DNA of 64,000 bases from an uncultured bacterium (GTDB lineage Bacteria > Cyanobacteriota > Vampirovibrionia > Gastranaerophilales > Gastranaerophilaceae): the NCBI GenBank assembly GCA_958366705.1, contig CATXCB010000005.1, positions 1 to 64,000 on the forward strand. Direction: 5' to 3'. A model generated the notes under the pieces. That model had not been told where the DNA came from and searched no databases. It saw only the letters and a list, made by a program, of their open reading frames with translations. Each line of letters opens with the position of its first letter. The stretch's first letter is position 1. Positions 35,515-45,351 of the stretch are shown here, piece by piece. The position numbers were made by a program, and so were the translations under genes.

Positions 35515-37554
35515 CTATGAACAACCTGAGTATCCGCATTTCAAACAGATAAAGCAGCCTTCAGCCATTTGAATTTCATTACCGCATTCAGGACATTTTA
35601 CTGTTTTAATTTCCCCGGTTGCATTATACTCATCAAAAACTTCCTCTTTCTTATCTTCAACAGCAGGCTTTGATTCTACTGGTTTCAATTCTACTGTTTT
35701 TTCTTTTTTCTTATCATCCAAATTCATTGGCTGGAATTGACGAGAATTATTTCTATAAACAGTTATTCCTTTTAGATTATTTTTATAAGCCAGAATATAA
35801 GCTTCTTTAATATCTTCTCTGGTTGCAGATTCCACAAAGTTAACGGTTTTTGACACAGCATTATCTGTATGGAGCTGGAATGCAGCCTGCATTTTTACAT
35901 GCCAGTAAGGAGTAACATCATGTGCTGTTGCAAAAATATCTTTAACGTTTTGAGAAACGCCATCTATATGAGCAATTGTACCTTCTTTAGCAATCTTAGA
36001 CATCATTTCTTCTGAATATAGGCCATGAGAAACCATATAATCTTTAAAGATTGGGTTAACTTCAAGCATTTCGGTACCGTCCATAATAAGTCTTGAGAAT
36101 ACCAAGCCAAATAAAGGTTCAACACCACCTGAAGCTGACGCTATCATAGAAATTGTTCCTGTTGGAGCAATACAAGTTGTAGTAGCGTTTCTTAAACCAT
36201 ATTTTTTAATATCAGCATCAATTTCAGCCCACTGTTCATCTGAAATTTTACCTGCTGATTTACCTTTGTATTTATTGAACAAATAATTATCTGAATCATA
36301 AATACTTCCTTTAAAGTTATTAAAACTTCCGCGTTCTTTAGCCATTTCAATTGATTCTTTTTTAGAAATGTAATCAATAAATTCCATAACCTGACCGGCA
36401 AGTTTTGTACCTTCTTCTGAATTATAAGAAATACCCATTTTCATCAACATATCAGCCCAGCCCATTACACCTAGACCAATTTTTCTATTATTTTGAACCA
36501 TTTCTGAAATTTGAGGCAGCGGATAGTTATTAACAGCAATAACGTTATCCAAAAATCTCATTGCTGTTCTTGTTGTTTCTGCAAGTAAATCCCAATCAAC
36601 TTCCCAGCCGTTTGAAGATTTTTTCATCATTAAGCCAAGGTTAATAGAACCAAGGTTACATGCTTCGTATGGAAGTAATGGAACTTCTCCGCAAGGGTTG
36701 GTAGATTCAATAGCACCTACTAATGGAGTCGGATTATCAGCATTCATTTTATCAATAAATACAATACCCGGTTCACCGTTTCTCCAAGCACCGTCAACGA
36801 TTAAATCAAATACTTCTTTAGCATTCATTCTGCCTACAACTTCTTTAGTTTGAGGATTGATTAAATCGTAATCGGTTCCGTTTAAATAAGCTTCCATAAA
36901 CTTATCTGTAATAGCTACAGAAATATTAAAGTTATTTAATTTATTGTTATCAGACTTGCAGTTAATAAAATCAATAATATCAGGGTGATCAACTCTTAAG
37001 ATACCCATATTTGCACCACGTCTTGTACCGCCCTGTTTAACAGCTTCTGTTGCAGCGTTAAACACTTCCATAAATGAAACAGGACCTGATGAAACACCCA
37101 TTGTTGATTTTACAACACTATTTTTAGGTCTTAATCTTGCAAATGAAAAACCTGTACCACCGCCTGATTTATGTATTAATGCTGTATTTTTAACGGTTTC
37201 AAAAATACCTTCTAAGCTGTCTTCTACTGGCAAAACAAAACATGCAGCCAATTGACCAAGTTCTCTTCCTGCATTCATTAATGTTGGAGAATTTGGCATA
37301 AAATAACGGCTGGTAATAGCTTTATAAAATCTATCAGAAAGTTTTTTAACATCTGATTCTGATTTTCCAAATTTTAAATCTCCTGCTGCAATGGTATCAG
37401 CTACTCTGCGGAACATATCTTCCGGTTTTTCGATACAATTTCCGTCTTTATCTCTTTTCAAATATCTTTTTTCCAAAACTTTTACTGCGTTTTCGGATAA
37501 AATTAAAGACTCCTCTATACAAGTACTACTGTTGTCTGACACATTAACCTCCAT
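35515..37554 (-). CDS. nrdJ: Adenosylcobalamin-dependent ribonucleotide reductase (class II)
   Basis: A class II reductase that makes deoxyribonucleotides with a B12-derived radical and needs no oxygen. Typical segments are FMPNSPTLMNAGRELGQL, GGGTGFSFARLRP with RRGANMGIL, and the active site ESTNPCGEVPLLPYEACNLG. The C-terminus has a zinc-ribbon-like CPECGN...CLKCGYSGCS that also supplies the redox cysteines. Length is 679 residues. The longest start is ATG 37554. A GGAGG overlaps that codon and suggests a GTG start at 37542 instead. No cobalamin riboswitch is recognised upstream. Confidence 0.95.
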   Translation of the reverse strand: MEVNVSDNSSTCIEESLILSENAVKVLEKRYLKRDKDGNCIEKPEDMFRRVADTIAAGDLKFGKSESDVKKLSDRFYKAITSRYFMPNSPTLMNAGRELGQLAACFVLPVEDSLEGIFETVKNTALIHKSGGGTGFSFARLRPKNSVVKSTMGVSSGPVSFMEVFNAATEAVKQGGTRRGANMGILRVDHPDIIDFINCKSDNNKLNNFNISVAITDKFMEAYLNGTDYDLINPQTKEVVGRMNAKEVFDLIVDGAWRNGEPGIVFIDKMNADNPTPLVGAIESTNPCGEVPLLPYEACNLGSINLGLMMKKSSNGWEVDWDLLAETTRTAMRFLDNVIAVNNYPLPQISEMVQNNRKIGLGVMGWADMLMKMGISYNSEEGTKLAGQVMEFIDYISKKESIEMAKERGSFNNFKGSIYDSDNYLFNKYKGKSAGKISDEQWAEIDADIKKYGLRNATTTCIAPTGTISMIASASGGVEPLFGLVFSRLIMDGTEMLEVNPIFKDYMVSHGLYSEEMMSKIAKEGTIAHIDGVSQNVKDIFATAHDVTPYWHVKMQAAFQLHTDNAVSKTVNFVESATREDIKEAYILAYKNNLKGITVYRNNSRQFQPMNLDDKKKEKTVELKPVESKPAVEDKKEEVFDEYNATGEIKTVKCPECGNEIQMAEGCFICLKCGYSGCS

Positions 37555-37757
37555 CTGACATTATCTATAGTTTAATAAATTACCTTTCCCAAAATAAAGC
37601 ATGCCAATAAACATACTTTATAAAAAGTTTACTACATATCAAAGTTCTATTGCAAGAACATTATATATTTTTCAAAACATTTCGTAACCTTTTAGAAAAA
37701 CTGCTCATAAAATTAATCTTTTATTATCCAGAAAGAGAATACATTTATTACTTTTTG

Positions 37758-37766
37758 TGATATTCT
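37758..37766 (+). promoter_or_regulatory. Extended -10 promoter of the peptide transporter genes
   Basis: TGATATTCT (37758-37766) is an extended -10 box ending six bases before the ATG at 37773. No ribosome binding site lies between, so the first gene may be leaderless. The rest of the 218-base gap from nrdJ holds only AT-rich sequence and a small GTTCT/AGAAC hairpin. Confidence 0.45.
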
Positions 37767-37772
37767 TTAAGC

Positions 37773-39614
37773 ATGATTAGGAGAGGCTTTAGGGTAATAT
37801 TGTGTATAGCATTAGTTGCAATTCTGAGCAAGGCTTGCCTTGTGAAAGATACCGTACCGGCGACAACAGAACAAAATACTAAAACTGAAAAATTACAAAA
37901 AATAGAATACCCAGCACCTAAAAACATAACGATTTCAGGAATTGATTACCTGCAATCTCAAGCTCCTATTGGAAAATTTGGTGGAGACTTAATAGCATCC
38001 ACAATAGGTGAAGGACCAAAAACATTCAATCCTTTCAATAGTAAAGATAATATTTCAGCTTTAATGTCAGGAATATTATATGACGGCTTACTCACATCAG
38101 ATCCGATAACCGGACAGCCAATACCTAAACTTGCAAAATCTTTTTCAATATCTGAAGATGGAAAAACTTATACAATTAAACTAAGACATGGAATAAAATG
38201 GAGCGATGGAAAGCCTATAACTGCAGATGATATTGTTTTCACCTGGAAAGATATAATATTTGCAGGACTTGGAGACACATCAGTTAGGGATTCTGTCATT
38301 ATTGAGGATAAGCTGCCAACTGTAAAAAAACTTGATAACTACACCGTTCAATTTACAACACCAAAACCTTATGCTCCATTTATAAGAATGCTATCAACAC
38401 CAATAGCTCCAAAACACTATTTCATGCCGGCAGTAAAAAAAGGCGGAACTGAATTTGATGCATTTTTATCAACAACAACAAAACCACAAGATATGATTAC
38501 ATCAGGAGCTTTCAGACTAAAAGAATATGTACCGGCACAACGTGTAGTTTTTCAAAGAAACCCTAATTATTATGAAATAAATACCAAAGGACAAAAACTT
38601 CCATACTTAGATAGAATAATTTATTTAATAGTCGGCGACTTAAATAATGAAGTTTTAAAATTTGAAGCAAAAGAGCTAGATGTAATTTCTCTGCAAGGGT
38701 CTAAAGTTGCAAGATACAAATCTCTTGAACCGCATTCAGATTTCAAACTATATAACCTTGGACCGGATACCGGAACAATGTATCTGTCTATGAATTTAAA
38801 TAATAGAAAAAATGATAAGGGTAAATATTATGTTAATCCAGATAAACAAACTTGGTTTCAAGATTTAAACTTCAGAAAAGCTGTAGATTACGCTATTGAT
38901 AGAAAAAATATGGTTCTAAATATTGCAAATGGTATAGGAGAACCTCTTTTTACCGCGGAAAGCTTGAACTCGATATTTCTAAATAAAAACTTAAAACCAT
39001 ACGATAAAAACCTCAATAAATCTAAAGAACTTCTAAAGAAATCAGGATTTTATCTAGATAAAAAAGGAAGATTATTTGATAAACACGGTCATCGTGTGGA
39101 ATTCAACCTATACACAAATGCCGGAAACACAGAAAGAGAAGCAATCGGTGTTATGGTTAAACAAGACTTAGAAGATCTAGGAATGAAAGTAAATTTCAAA
39201 CCTATAGAATTTAACTCTTTAGTAAACAAACTTGTAAGCACCTTTGACTGGGACATGGTAATTATGGGACTGACTGGTTCTCCGCTTGAACCAAACGGCG
39301 GGAAAAATGTATGGATGTCTGACGGAAGATTACATATGTTTAACCAAAGAACTCCACAAGAAGGAAAAATCAGACTACTTCCATGGGAAAAAGAAATTGA
39401 TTATTTATACACACAAGGAGCTTTAGCAACTAAATTTGAGGATAGAAAAAAATATTATGATAAATATCAGGAAATTGTTTATAATGAAAAACCATTTGTT
39501 TACATCTATTCTCCTGTAAGAATTGTTGCAATTCGAAATAAATTTAAAAATTTATACCCGTCAAGTTTAGGTGGAATAACACATAATTTAGAAGAGATTT
39601 ATATAGGAGAGTAG
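37773..39614 (+). CDS. Peptide ABC transporter substrate-binding protein
   Basis: A 613-residue SBP_bac_5 family protein that captures oligopeptides or similar solutes outside the inner membrane. The N-terminus is a signal sequence with cysteine 22 in a lipobox-like context (ILSKAC), so it is probably a lipoprotein; the lysine at -2 is unusual. Family motifs include YTIKLRHGIKWSDGKPITADD and the closing region ATKFEDRKKYYDKYQEIV. The permease genes follow directly with four bases between. The ligand cannot be told from sequence. Confidence 0.88.
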   Translation: MIRRGFRVILCIALVAILSKACLVKDTVPATTEQNTKTEKLQKIEYPAPKNITISGIDYLQSQAPIGKFGGDLIASTIGEGPKTFNPFNSKDNISALMSGILYDGLLTSDPITGQPIPKLAKSFSISEDGKTYTIKLRHGIKWSDGKPITADDIVFTWKDIIFAGLGDTSVRDSVIIEDKLPTVKKLDNYTVQFTTPKPYAPFIRMLSTPIAPKHYFMPAVKKGGTEFDAFLSTTTKPQDMITSGAFRLKEYVPAQRVVFQRNPNYYEINTKGQKLPYLDRIIYLIVGDLNNEVLKFEAKELDVISLQGSKVARYKSLEPHSDFKLYNLGPDTGTMYLSMNLNNRKNDKGKYYVNPDKQTWFQDLNFRKAVDYAIDRKNMVLNIANGIGEPLFTAESLNSIFLNKNLKPYDKNLNKSKELLKKSGFYLDKKGRLFDKHGHRVEFNLYTNAGNTEREAIGVMVKQDLEDLGMKVNFKPIEFNSLVNKLVSTFDWDMVIMGLTGSPLEPNGGKNVWMSDGRLHMFNQRTPQEGKIRLLPWEKEIDYLYTQGALATKFEDRKKYYDKYQEIVYNEKPFVYIYSPVRIVAIRNKFKNLYPSSLGGITHNLEEIYIGE

Positions 39615-39618
39615 AGAA

Positions 39619-40590
39619 ATGGATACTTTAAAATATATTTTAAAAAGAATACTCCAGACTATACCCTTGCTAATAATAGTCTCATTAATAAGTTTCTTTA
39701 TAATAAGACTGTCTCCTGTTGATCCGCTTGCAGAATTAAAGCTGAACCCGTCAATTTCTCCTGTAACAGTAGAAAAGGAAAGACAAAGACTGGGATTAGA
39801 TAAACCTATTATCATCCAATACGGGAAATGGGCAAAATCATTTATTCAAGGAGATTTAGGAGTCACATCCACCGGCGAAAAAGTCAGCCAGAAGCTTAAA
39901 GAAAGAATTCCAAATACACTGCTTTTAACAACAATTGTTATACTTTTAACCTGGCTTGTCGGTGTTCCGTTAGGAATTATAGCAGCAGTGAATTGGAAAA
40001 CACCGTTTGACCGTCTGCTAACTGTTCTTACTAGTATCGGAATGGCAATACCGTCGTTTTTCTTTGCTGTGCTATTACTGCTATTTGCGGTAAAAACAGG
40101 CTGGTTTCCGATAGGCGGACTAACCTGCCCAAATTTTCAGAATATGAATTTTCTTGAAAAAATTCTTGATATAGCACATCATCTTATGCTGCCTGTTCTT
40201 GTATTATTTACAATATCTCTTGCGGGTTTGCAAAGACAGATGAGAGCCAATATGCTTGATGTATTAGACAGCGATTATATAAAATTTGCAAGAGCCAAAG
40301 GATTAAGTGAATTTACCGTAATATATAAACACGCATTAAGAAATGCAATGAATCCGATGATAACTCTTCTTGGATTTGAATTTGCAGGACTATTAAGCGG
40401 AGCAGCTTTAACTGAATACGTTTTTCAATATCCTGGACTGGGAAGACTTATACTAGAAGCTGTTATGAAATCAGACATAAATTTAGTTATGGCATCATTA
40501 ATGATGGGAGCAATTATGCTTGTTTTAGGCAATTTAATTGCGGATATACTGCTTATAATTACAGATCCAAGAATTAGGGTGAAATCATGA
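39619..40590 (+). CDS. Peptide ABC transporter permease, DppB family
   Basis: A 323-residue inner-membrane permease with six helices. It starts MDTLKYILKRILQTIPLLII, the classic DppB/OppB N-terminus. The EAA loop that docks with the ATPase reads YIKFARAKGLSEFTVIYKHA. AGGAGAG overlaps the end of the upstream gene. It overlaps dppC-type gene by four bases (ATGA). Confidence 0.92.
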   Translation: MDTLKYILKRILQTIPLLIIVSLISFFIIRLSPVDPLAELKLNPSISPVTVEKERQRLGLDKPIIIQYGKWAKSFIQGDLGVTSTGEKVSQKLKERIPNTLLLTTIVILLTWLVGVPLGIIAAVNWKTPFDRLLTVLTSIGMAIPSFFFAVLLLLFAVKTGWFPIGGLTCPNFQNMNFLEKILDIAHHLMLPVLVLFTISLAGLQRQMRANMLDVLDSDYIKFARAKGLSEFTVIYKHALRNAMNPMITLLGFEFAGLLSGAALTEYVFQYPGLGRLILEAVMKSDINLVMASLMMGAIMLVLGNLIADILLIITDPRIRVKS

Positions 40591-41654
40591 TAAAAGAAGT
40601 ATTCAAACAATTGTGGAAAGACAAATTTGCCAGAATTGCCTTAATTTTATTAGGGATAATTTATCTTGCGCTTTTTTTAGCTGATTTTATAGCACCATAC
40701 ACAAAAGACTTTTCAGATAGAACAATGGCATATGTTCCACCGTCAAAAATTTTCACAATAACATCTGAGGGAAAACTTTCAAAACCATATACATATAATT
40801 ATATAAGAGAATTTGACCAAAATAACTTAGAAATAAAGTACACACTTGACCGCTCTAAAAAGCACTACGTTAAATTTTTTGCAAAAGGACAGCCTTATAA
40901 GTTCTTAGGACTGATTCCAATGAAACATCACCTGATTACAACTGACACTGATGGAAGATTATTTTTACTTGGAACAGATATTAATGGACGTGATATATTT
41001 TCAAGACTTTTATTTGGCGGACGAATCTCTATGACTATAGGCTTTTTGGCTCTGTTTGTACTGTTCCCTATAGGCTTATTATACGGAGGAATATCAGGAT
41101 ACTTCGGCGGAAAAGTTGATATGATAATGATGAGATTTGCAGAAGCAGTTATGTCTATTCCAAGCTTCTACTTATTAATAATTCTAGCTTCAATACTCCC
41201 ATCTGGAATGACCAGTACACAAAGATTTTTGCTTATCGTAATAATTCTTGCACTAATCGGGTGGGCGGGATTTGCCAGAGTTGTAAGAGGTATGGTTTTA
41301 TCAATCAAAAATCAGGAATATGTACAGGCTGCAAAATCAGTTGGAGCCTCCAGAATGAGAATTATAACAAAACATATTCTTCCTCAAACCACCAGTTTTG
41401 TTATAGTTGCAATGACTCTATCTATCCCTTCTTATATCTTGTCAGAATCTGGACTAAGCTTTTTAGGGCTAGGCATTCAGCAGCCTGATGCAAGCTGGGG
41501 TAATATGCTTAAAGAAGCTCAGGAATTCACAAATATCCTATATAGACCATGGTTATTAACACCAGGTTTCTTAATTTTTGTATCAGTTTTGGCATTTAAC
41601 TTAATCGGTGATACAATAAGAGATATTTTAGATCCGCAAAGTAAAGTAAGATAA
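40587..41654 (+). CDS. Peptide ABC transporter permease, DppC family
   Basis: A 355-residue partner permease. Its EAA loop is YVQAAKSVGASRMRIITKHI, and the typical LGTDINGRDIFSRLLFGGRIS precedes the membrane core. The periplasmic segment after helix 1 (about residues 35-115) is longer than in most DppC proteins. The expected ATPase genes (dppD, dppF) do not follow; an MgtC-family gene does. The ATPases must be elsewhere or shared with another transporter. Confidence 0.92.
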   Translation: MIKEVFKQLWKDKFARIALILLGIIYLALFLADFIAPYTKDFSDRTMAYVPPSKIFTITSEGKLSKPYTYNYIREFDQNNLEIKYTLDRSKKHYVKFFAKGQPYKFLGLIPMKHHLITTDTDGRLFLLGTDINGRDIFSRLLFGGRISMTIGFLALFVLFPIGLLYGGISGYFGGKVDMIMMRFAEAVMSIPSFYLLIILASILPSGMTSTQRFLLIVIILALIGWAGFARVVRGMVLSIKNQEYVQAAKSVGASRMRIITKHILPQTTSFVIVAMTLSIPSYILSESGLSFLGLGIQQPDASWGNMLKEAQEFTNILYRPWLLTPGFLIFVSVLAFNLIGDTIRDILDPQSKVR

Positions 41655-41681
41655 AACAATATTAAGAGGATTAGGGATATT

Positions 41682-42422
41682 ATGGAAGAAACACTAAGTC
41701 ATTTAACAAATATTATCAATTTAGATTATATAATAAGAATTACTATTGCTGTTATATTTGGATTTTGTATCGGGCTGGAAAGAGAGTTAACCAACAAATA
41801 TGCGGGTTTAAGAACACATATACTGGTATGTCTTGGAGCCTGTGTATTTACACTTATCTCAATATACGGATTCCCGACTTTTGCACCTGGAGATAACGTA
41901 ATTATAGATCAGGCAACAGGTGTAAGAGATACATCTCGTGTAGCTGCACAAATTGTTACCGGTATTGGTTTCATCGGTGCCGGTACCGTACTTAGAAACG
42001 GGCCGGTCGTGTTGGGGTTAACAACAGCAGCAACTTTATGGATTGCGGCAAGTATAGGTATGGCATGCGGTGCAGGCATGTTTGAAATAGCATTTGCAGG
42101 AACTGTTCTTTCTATCCTTACACTTATTTCAATTAGAGTATTTGAAAGAAAAGTCCTGCCTACAAGTACAAAAAAACTGAGAAGAATCAAAATAAATTTA
42201 ACCTGCAATAATGAATCTGCAACTAAAATATATGAATTCATCATTGACAAATATCCAAATATTTATGAAATGTCTAAAAAACAATTAAAAGCAGATGAAA
42301 AATGCACTAAAATAACTTGCGTAATTGATGTCAACACAAGAAAACCTGTCAAAGATTTATATAAATCATTTGAAAAACTTGAAGGAATAGATTCAATTTC
42401 CGTACAGGAATTTAACGAGTAA
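41682..42422 (+). CDS. MgtC/SapB family membrane protein
   Basis: A 246-residue protein with the MgtC membrane domain: FGFCIGLERELTNKYAGLRTH and RVAAQIVTGIGFIGAGTV, then a GLTTAATLW motif. A C-terminal ACT-like cytoplasmic domain (about residues 165-246) follows. MgtC proteins are tied to growth in low magnesium and to ATP synthase control in pathogens, while other members serve as transport-related proteins. The role here is not known. AGGGATATT precedes the ATG. Confidence 0.88.
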   Translation: MEETLSHLTNIINLDYIIRITIAVIFGFCIGLERELTNKYAGLRTHILVCLGACVFTLISIYGFPTFAPGDNVIIDQATGVRDTSRVAAQIVTGIGFIGAGTVLRNGPVVLGLTTAATLWIAASIGMACGAGMFEIAFAGTVLSILTLISIRVFERKVLPTSTKKLRRIKINLTCNNESATKIYEFIIDKYPNIYEMSKKQLKADEKCTKITCVIDVNTRKPVKDLYKSFEKLEGIDSISVQEFNE

Positions 42423-42498
42423 CAAGCTTTACTTTACGAATCCTTTAAGCTAGAATTAAACATAAGAATAATTTATGAATAGGGAGACTATAGAGTTA

Positions 42499-43209
42499 AT
42501 GAAATATAACAGAATATTACTAAAAATCAGTGGAGAAGCATTATTAGGAGATCAACAGTTTGGTATAGACCAAACACCTGTAAAAATGATTTCCGAAGAG
42601 ATAAAAAAAGCCTGCGAATTAGGTGCTGAAGTTGCCGTTGTTGTGGGCGGAGGAAACATATTCAGAGGGATGAAAAACAGCGCAAAACTGGGTATGGATC
42701 AAGCTTCCGGTGATTATGTAGGGATGCTTGCTACAGTAATGAATGCTATTGCATTGCAAAGTGCTTTAACCCAAATCGGAGTACAATGCAGAGTCCAATC
42801 CGCAATAACAATGAACCAGATAGCAGAACCATACATTAGACACCGTGCAATCAGACACCTTGAAAAAGGACGGGTTGTAATTTTTGCAGCCGGTACAGGC
42901 AATCCATTCTTCACTACTGATACCGCAGCTGCTCTCAGAGCTTCTGAAATCAATGCTCAAGCTATGTTAATGGCTAAAAATGGCGTTGATGGTGTTTACA
43001 CTGATGACCCAAAAACTAATCCGGAAGCAAAAAAATTAGAAAAAATTACGTATGATGATATTATCAAAAATGGCCTAAAAGTAATGGATACTTCAGCCTG
43101 TGCATTATGTAAACAAAATAACATACCAATTGTTGTTTTCGATTTTAAAAAAGAAGACGGCATAAAAGACATTCTTAAAGGCAAAGAAATTGGTACTTAT
43201 ATAAATTAG
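42499..43209 (+). CDS. pyrH: UMP kinase
   Basis: The hexameric bacterial UMP kinase converts UMP to UDP for nucleotide, peptidoglycan and RNA synthesis. RILLKISGEALLG at the start, VVVGGGNIFRG and the DTAAALRASEINAQ segment define the family. The ATG at 42499 gives 236 residues, the usual length, and has AGGGAGA 11 bases upstream; an ATG eight codons earlier has no such site. It begins the run pyrH-frr-cdsA-rnc-rpe. Confidence 0.96.
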   Translation: MKYNRILLKISGEALLGDQQFGIDQTPVKMISEEIKKACELGAEVAVVVGGGNIFRGMKNSAKLGMDQASGDYVGMLATVMNAIALQSALTQIGVQCRVQSAITMNQIAEPYIRHRAIRHLEKGRVVIFAAGTGNPFFTTDTAAALRASEINAQAMLMAKNGVDGVYTDDPKTNPEAKKLEKITYDDIIKNGLKVMDTSACALCKQNNIPIVVFDFKKEDGIKDILKGKEIGTYIN

Positions 43210-43232
43210 TTAATATATGAAAGAGGTAAAAA

Positions 43233-43799
43233 ATGACAGAATCTTTAGATGAATTATTTTTATTCGGTGAAGAAAAAATGGAAAAAGCAATTGCCCAGTT
43301 GCAAAAAGAATTTGGAACAATTCGTTCCGGTCGAGCTAATCCAGGAATTCTAGATAAAGTTGTTGTTGAATATTACGGAGCTCCAACTCCATTAAGACAA
43401 ATGTCACAGGTTTCAGTTCAAGATGGAACAACTCTTGTTATAACACCTTATGACAAAACAATAATGAAAGAAATTGAAAAAGCAATTATTAAAGCTGAAA
43501 TCGGAATCACACCAAACAGCGACGGAACTTGTATCAGATTAACATTCCCGCCTCTAACAGAAGACAGAAGAAAAGAAATTGCTAAAGATGTAAAAAAATT
43601 AGGCGAAGAAGCTAAAGTTGCAGTTAGAAATATTCGTCGTGATATGACAGATAATTTGAAAAAAATCGAAAAAAATGAAAATCTTCCAGAAGATATGGTT
43701 AAAGATAATCAGGACAAAATTCAAAAACTAACTGATAAATATACCGGAAATATTGATAATGCAGTTGCAGCAAAAGAAAAAGAGGTTATGACAGTATAA
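43233..43799 (+). CDS. frr: Ribosome recycling factor
   Basis: RRF splits post-termination ribosomes with EF-G. The signature GTIRSGRANPGILDKVVVEY is present, as is the C-terminal VRNIRRDMTDNLKK. The 188 residues and two-domain pattern fit. AGAGG precedes the ATG. It follows pyrH as in most bacteria. Confidence 0.97.
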   Translation: MTESLDELFLFGEEKMEKAIAQLQKEFGTIRSGRANPGILDKVVVEYYGAPTPLRQMSQVSVQDGTTLVITPYDKTIMKEIEKAIIKAEIGITPNSDGTCIRLTFPPLTEDRRKEIAKDVKKLGEEAKVAVRNIRRDMTDNLKKIEKNENLPEDMVKDNQDKIQKLTDKYTGNIDNAVAAKEKEVMTV

Positions 43800-44668
43800 T
43801 GATTGATTTGGGCTTGAATAAAAACGCTACAAGAATGCTAACCGGATTTATAATGGGAACCATTGTACTATCCTGCATTATATGGGGAGATTTAGCACTA
43901 TTATGTATGCTTGGTGTTATGCTTTTTGCAGGCTCAAGAGAATATGTAAAAATGCTTAACCATAAAGGTTTTTATCCAAGCCTTAAAGTCATTTATTTCA
44001 CAGAAGCAATTCTTGCCGCAGTAGTATATTTTAAAAGATTTGATTTAGTCGCTATAACTTTAACAATTTGTGCAATGGGTTCATTTATGTGGGTGCTTTT
44101 TAAAGGAAGACAGCCATATATTGCCAATGTTGCAACAACTTTACTGGGAATGGTATACTGCGGATGGTTCCCGCTTCATTTAATCTTTTTAAGAGATTTG
44201 TCATGCGATAAATATGACAGCGGACTTGGTTTTGTTGTTCTGATGTTTATCTCAATATTATTAACAGATATCGGCTGTTATTATATCGGTTCAAAATTTG
44301 GAAAACACAAACTTGCTCCTGTCATTAGCCCTAACAAAACAATTGAAGGCTCAATTGGCGGTGCATTTTTTGCGATAATAGGAGCTATGGTTATTGGCTT
44401 ATACCTTGGAGTACAATGGTATATCGCTCTTTTAGCAGGATTAATTTGTACAACATTTGCACAAATCGGAGATTTATCAGAATCCTTGATAAAAAGAGAT
44501 GCTGGAGTTAAAGATTCCGGCTCAAGCCTGCCTGGTCATGGAGGATTTCTGGATAGAACTGACAGTTTTATATTAACAATTCCAATAATGTACTATTTTT
44601 GTAAATGTTTCATATTTCAAACAGATTGGATGGGAACATTTGCAAACTATCTGAAAGGGTTATTCTAA
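43799..44668 (+). CDS. cdsA: Phosphatidate cytidylyltransferase
   Basis: CdsA makes CDP-diacylglycerol, the precursor of phosphatidylglycerol and related lipids. It has about eight membrane helices and the family signature near the C-terminus (KRDAGVKDSGSSLPGHGGFLDRTDS split over about residues 237-261). Its ATG overlaps the last base of the frr stop (TAATG). Length is 289 residues. Confidence 0.94.
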   Translation: MIDLGLNKNATRMLTGFIMGTIVLSCIIWGDLALLCMLGVMLFAGSREYVKMLNHKGFYPSLKVIYFTEAILAAVVYFKRFDLVAITLTICAMGSFMWVLFKGRQPYIANVATTLLGMVYCGWFPLHLIFLRDLSCDKYDSGLGFVVLMFISILLTDIGCYYIGSKFGKHKLAPVISPNKTIEGSIGGAFFAIIGAMVIGLYLGVQWYIALLAGLICTTFAQIGDLSESLIKRDAGVKDSGSSLPGHGGFLDRTDSFILTIPIMYYFCKCFIFQTDWMGTFANYLKGLF

Positions 44669-45351
44669 TGAAGTCCGTTGCTGAGATTTTTGGAATAGAT
44701 ACAAAGAAACCCGATTTGTACCAAAAAGCATTGACTCACCCGTCTTTTACTAAAGAAAAAAATTTACCTTATGAAAATTGTTATGAACGATTAGAATTTT
44801 TAGGAGATGCTGTTTTAAAATTAACAATCTCAGATGTACTATTCAAAACCTATCCAGAAGCTCAAGAAGGTGAACTTTCAAAAATAAGAAGCATAATTGT
44901 ATCGGATAATACATTAGCCGATATAGCTAAACATAACGGTCTGCAGGAGCTTATAATAATGAGCCGCCATGAAGAAAAACAAGGCTGTAGAAATCTTAAT
45001 TCTATATGTGCCTGTGCTTTCGAAGCTATTCTTGGAGCTTACTATTTAGATGGGAAATTTAATGAAATAATTGAATATATTCAAAAAACGTTCAATCCTT
45101 ATATAGAAGATGTTCAAAAACACTTCGAAAAATTCAATGCAAAAGCAATTTTACAAGAATACACTCAAGGTAAAACAAAAAATACACCTGTTTACACCGT
45201 TATAAATGAATCCGGCCCTGAGCACAAAAAAATATTTGAAATTCAAGTAAAATATAACGATGAAATCCTTGCTATAGAAAAAGGAAGCACAAAAAAAGAA
45301 GCCGAACAAAAATGTGCATATTCAGCATGCAAAAAATTAGGAATAATATAA
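44668..45351 (+). CDS. rnc: Ribonuclease III
   Basis: RNase III cuts double-stranded RNA in rRNA and mRNA processing. The catalytic signature ERLEFLGDAVLKL lies near residue 40, with the second acidic site in CACAFEAILGAYYLD. A C-terminal dsRNA-binding domain spans about residues 155-225. The true start is the ATG at 44668, which overlaps the cdsA stop (TAATG). A longer frame inside cdsA is not supported. The 227-residue length is typical. Confidence 0.95.
   Translation: MKSVAEIFGIDTKKPDLYQKALTHPSFTKEKNLPYENCYERLEFLGDAVLKLTISDVLFKTYPEAQEGELSKIRSIIVSDNTLADIAKHNGLQELIIMSRHEEKQGCRNLNSICACAFEAILGAYYLDGKFNEIIEYIQKTFNPYIEDVQKHFEKFNAKAILQEYTQGKTKNTPVYTVINESGPEHKKIFEIQVKYNDEILAIEKGSTKKEAEQKCAYSACKKLGII

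Noticed and set aside
37555..37772. Cobalamin riboswitch or NrdR box upstream of nrdJ
   Set aside because: No B12-box core and no ACACWATAT-like paired sites were found in this gap.
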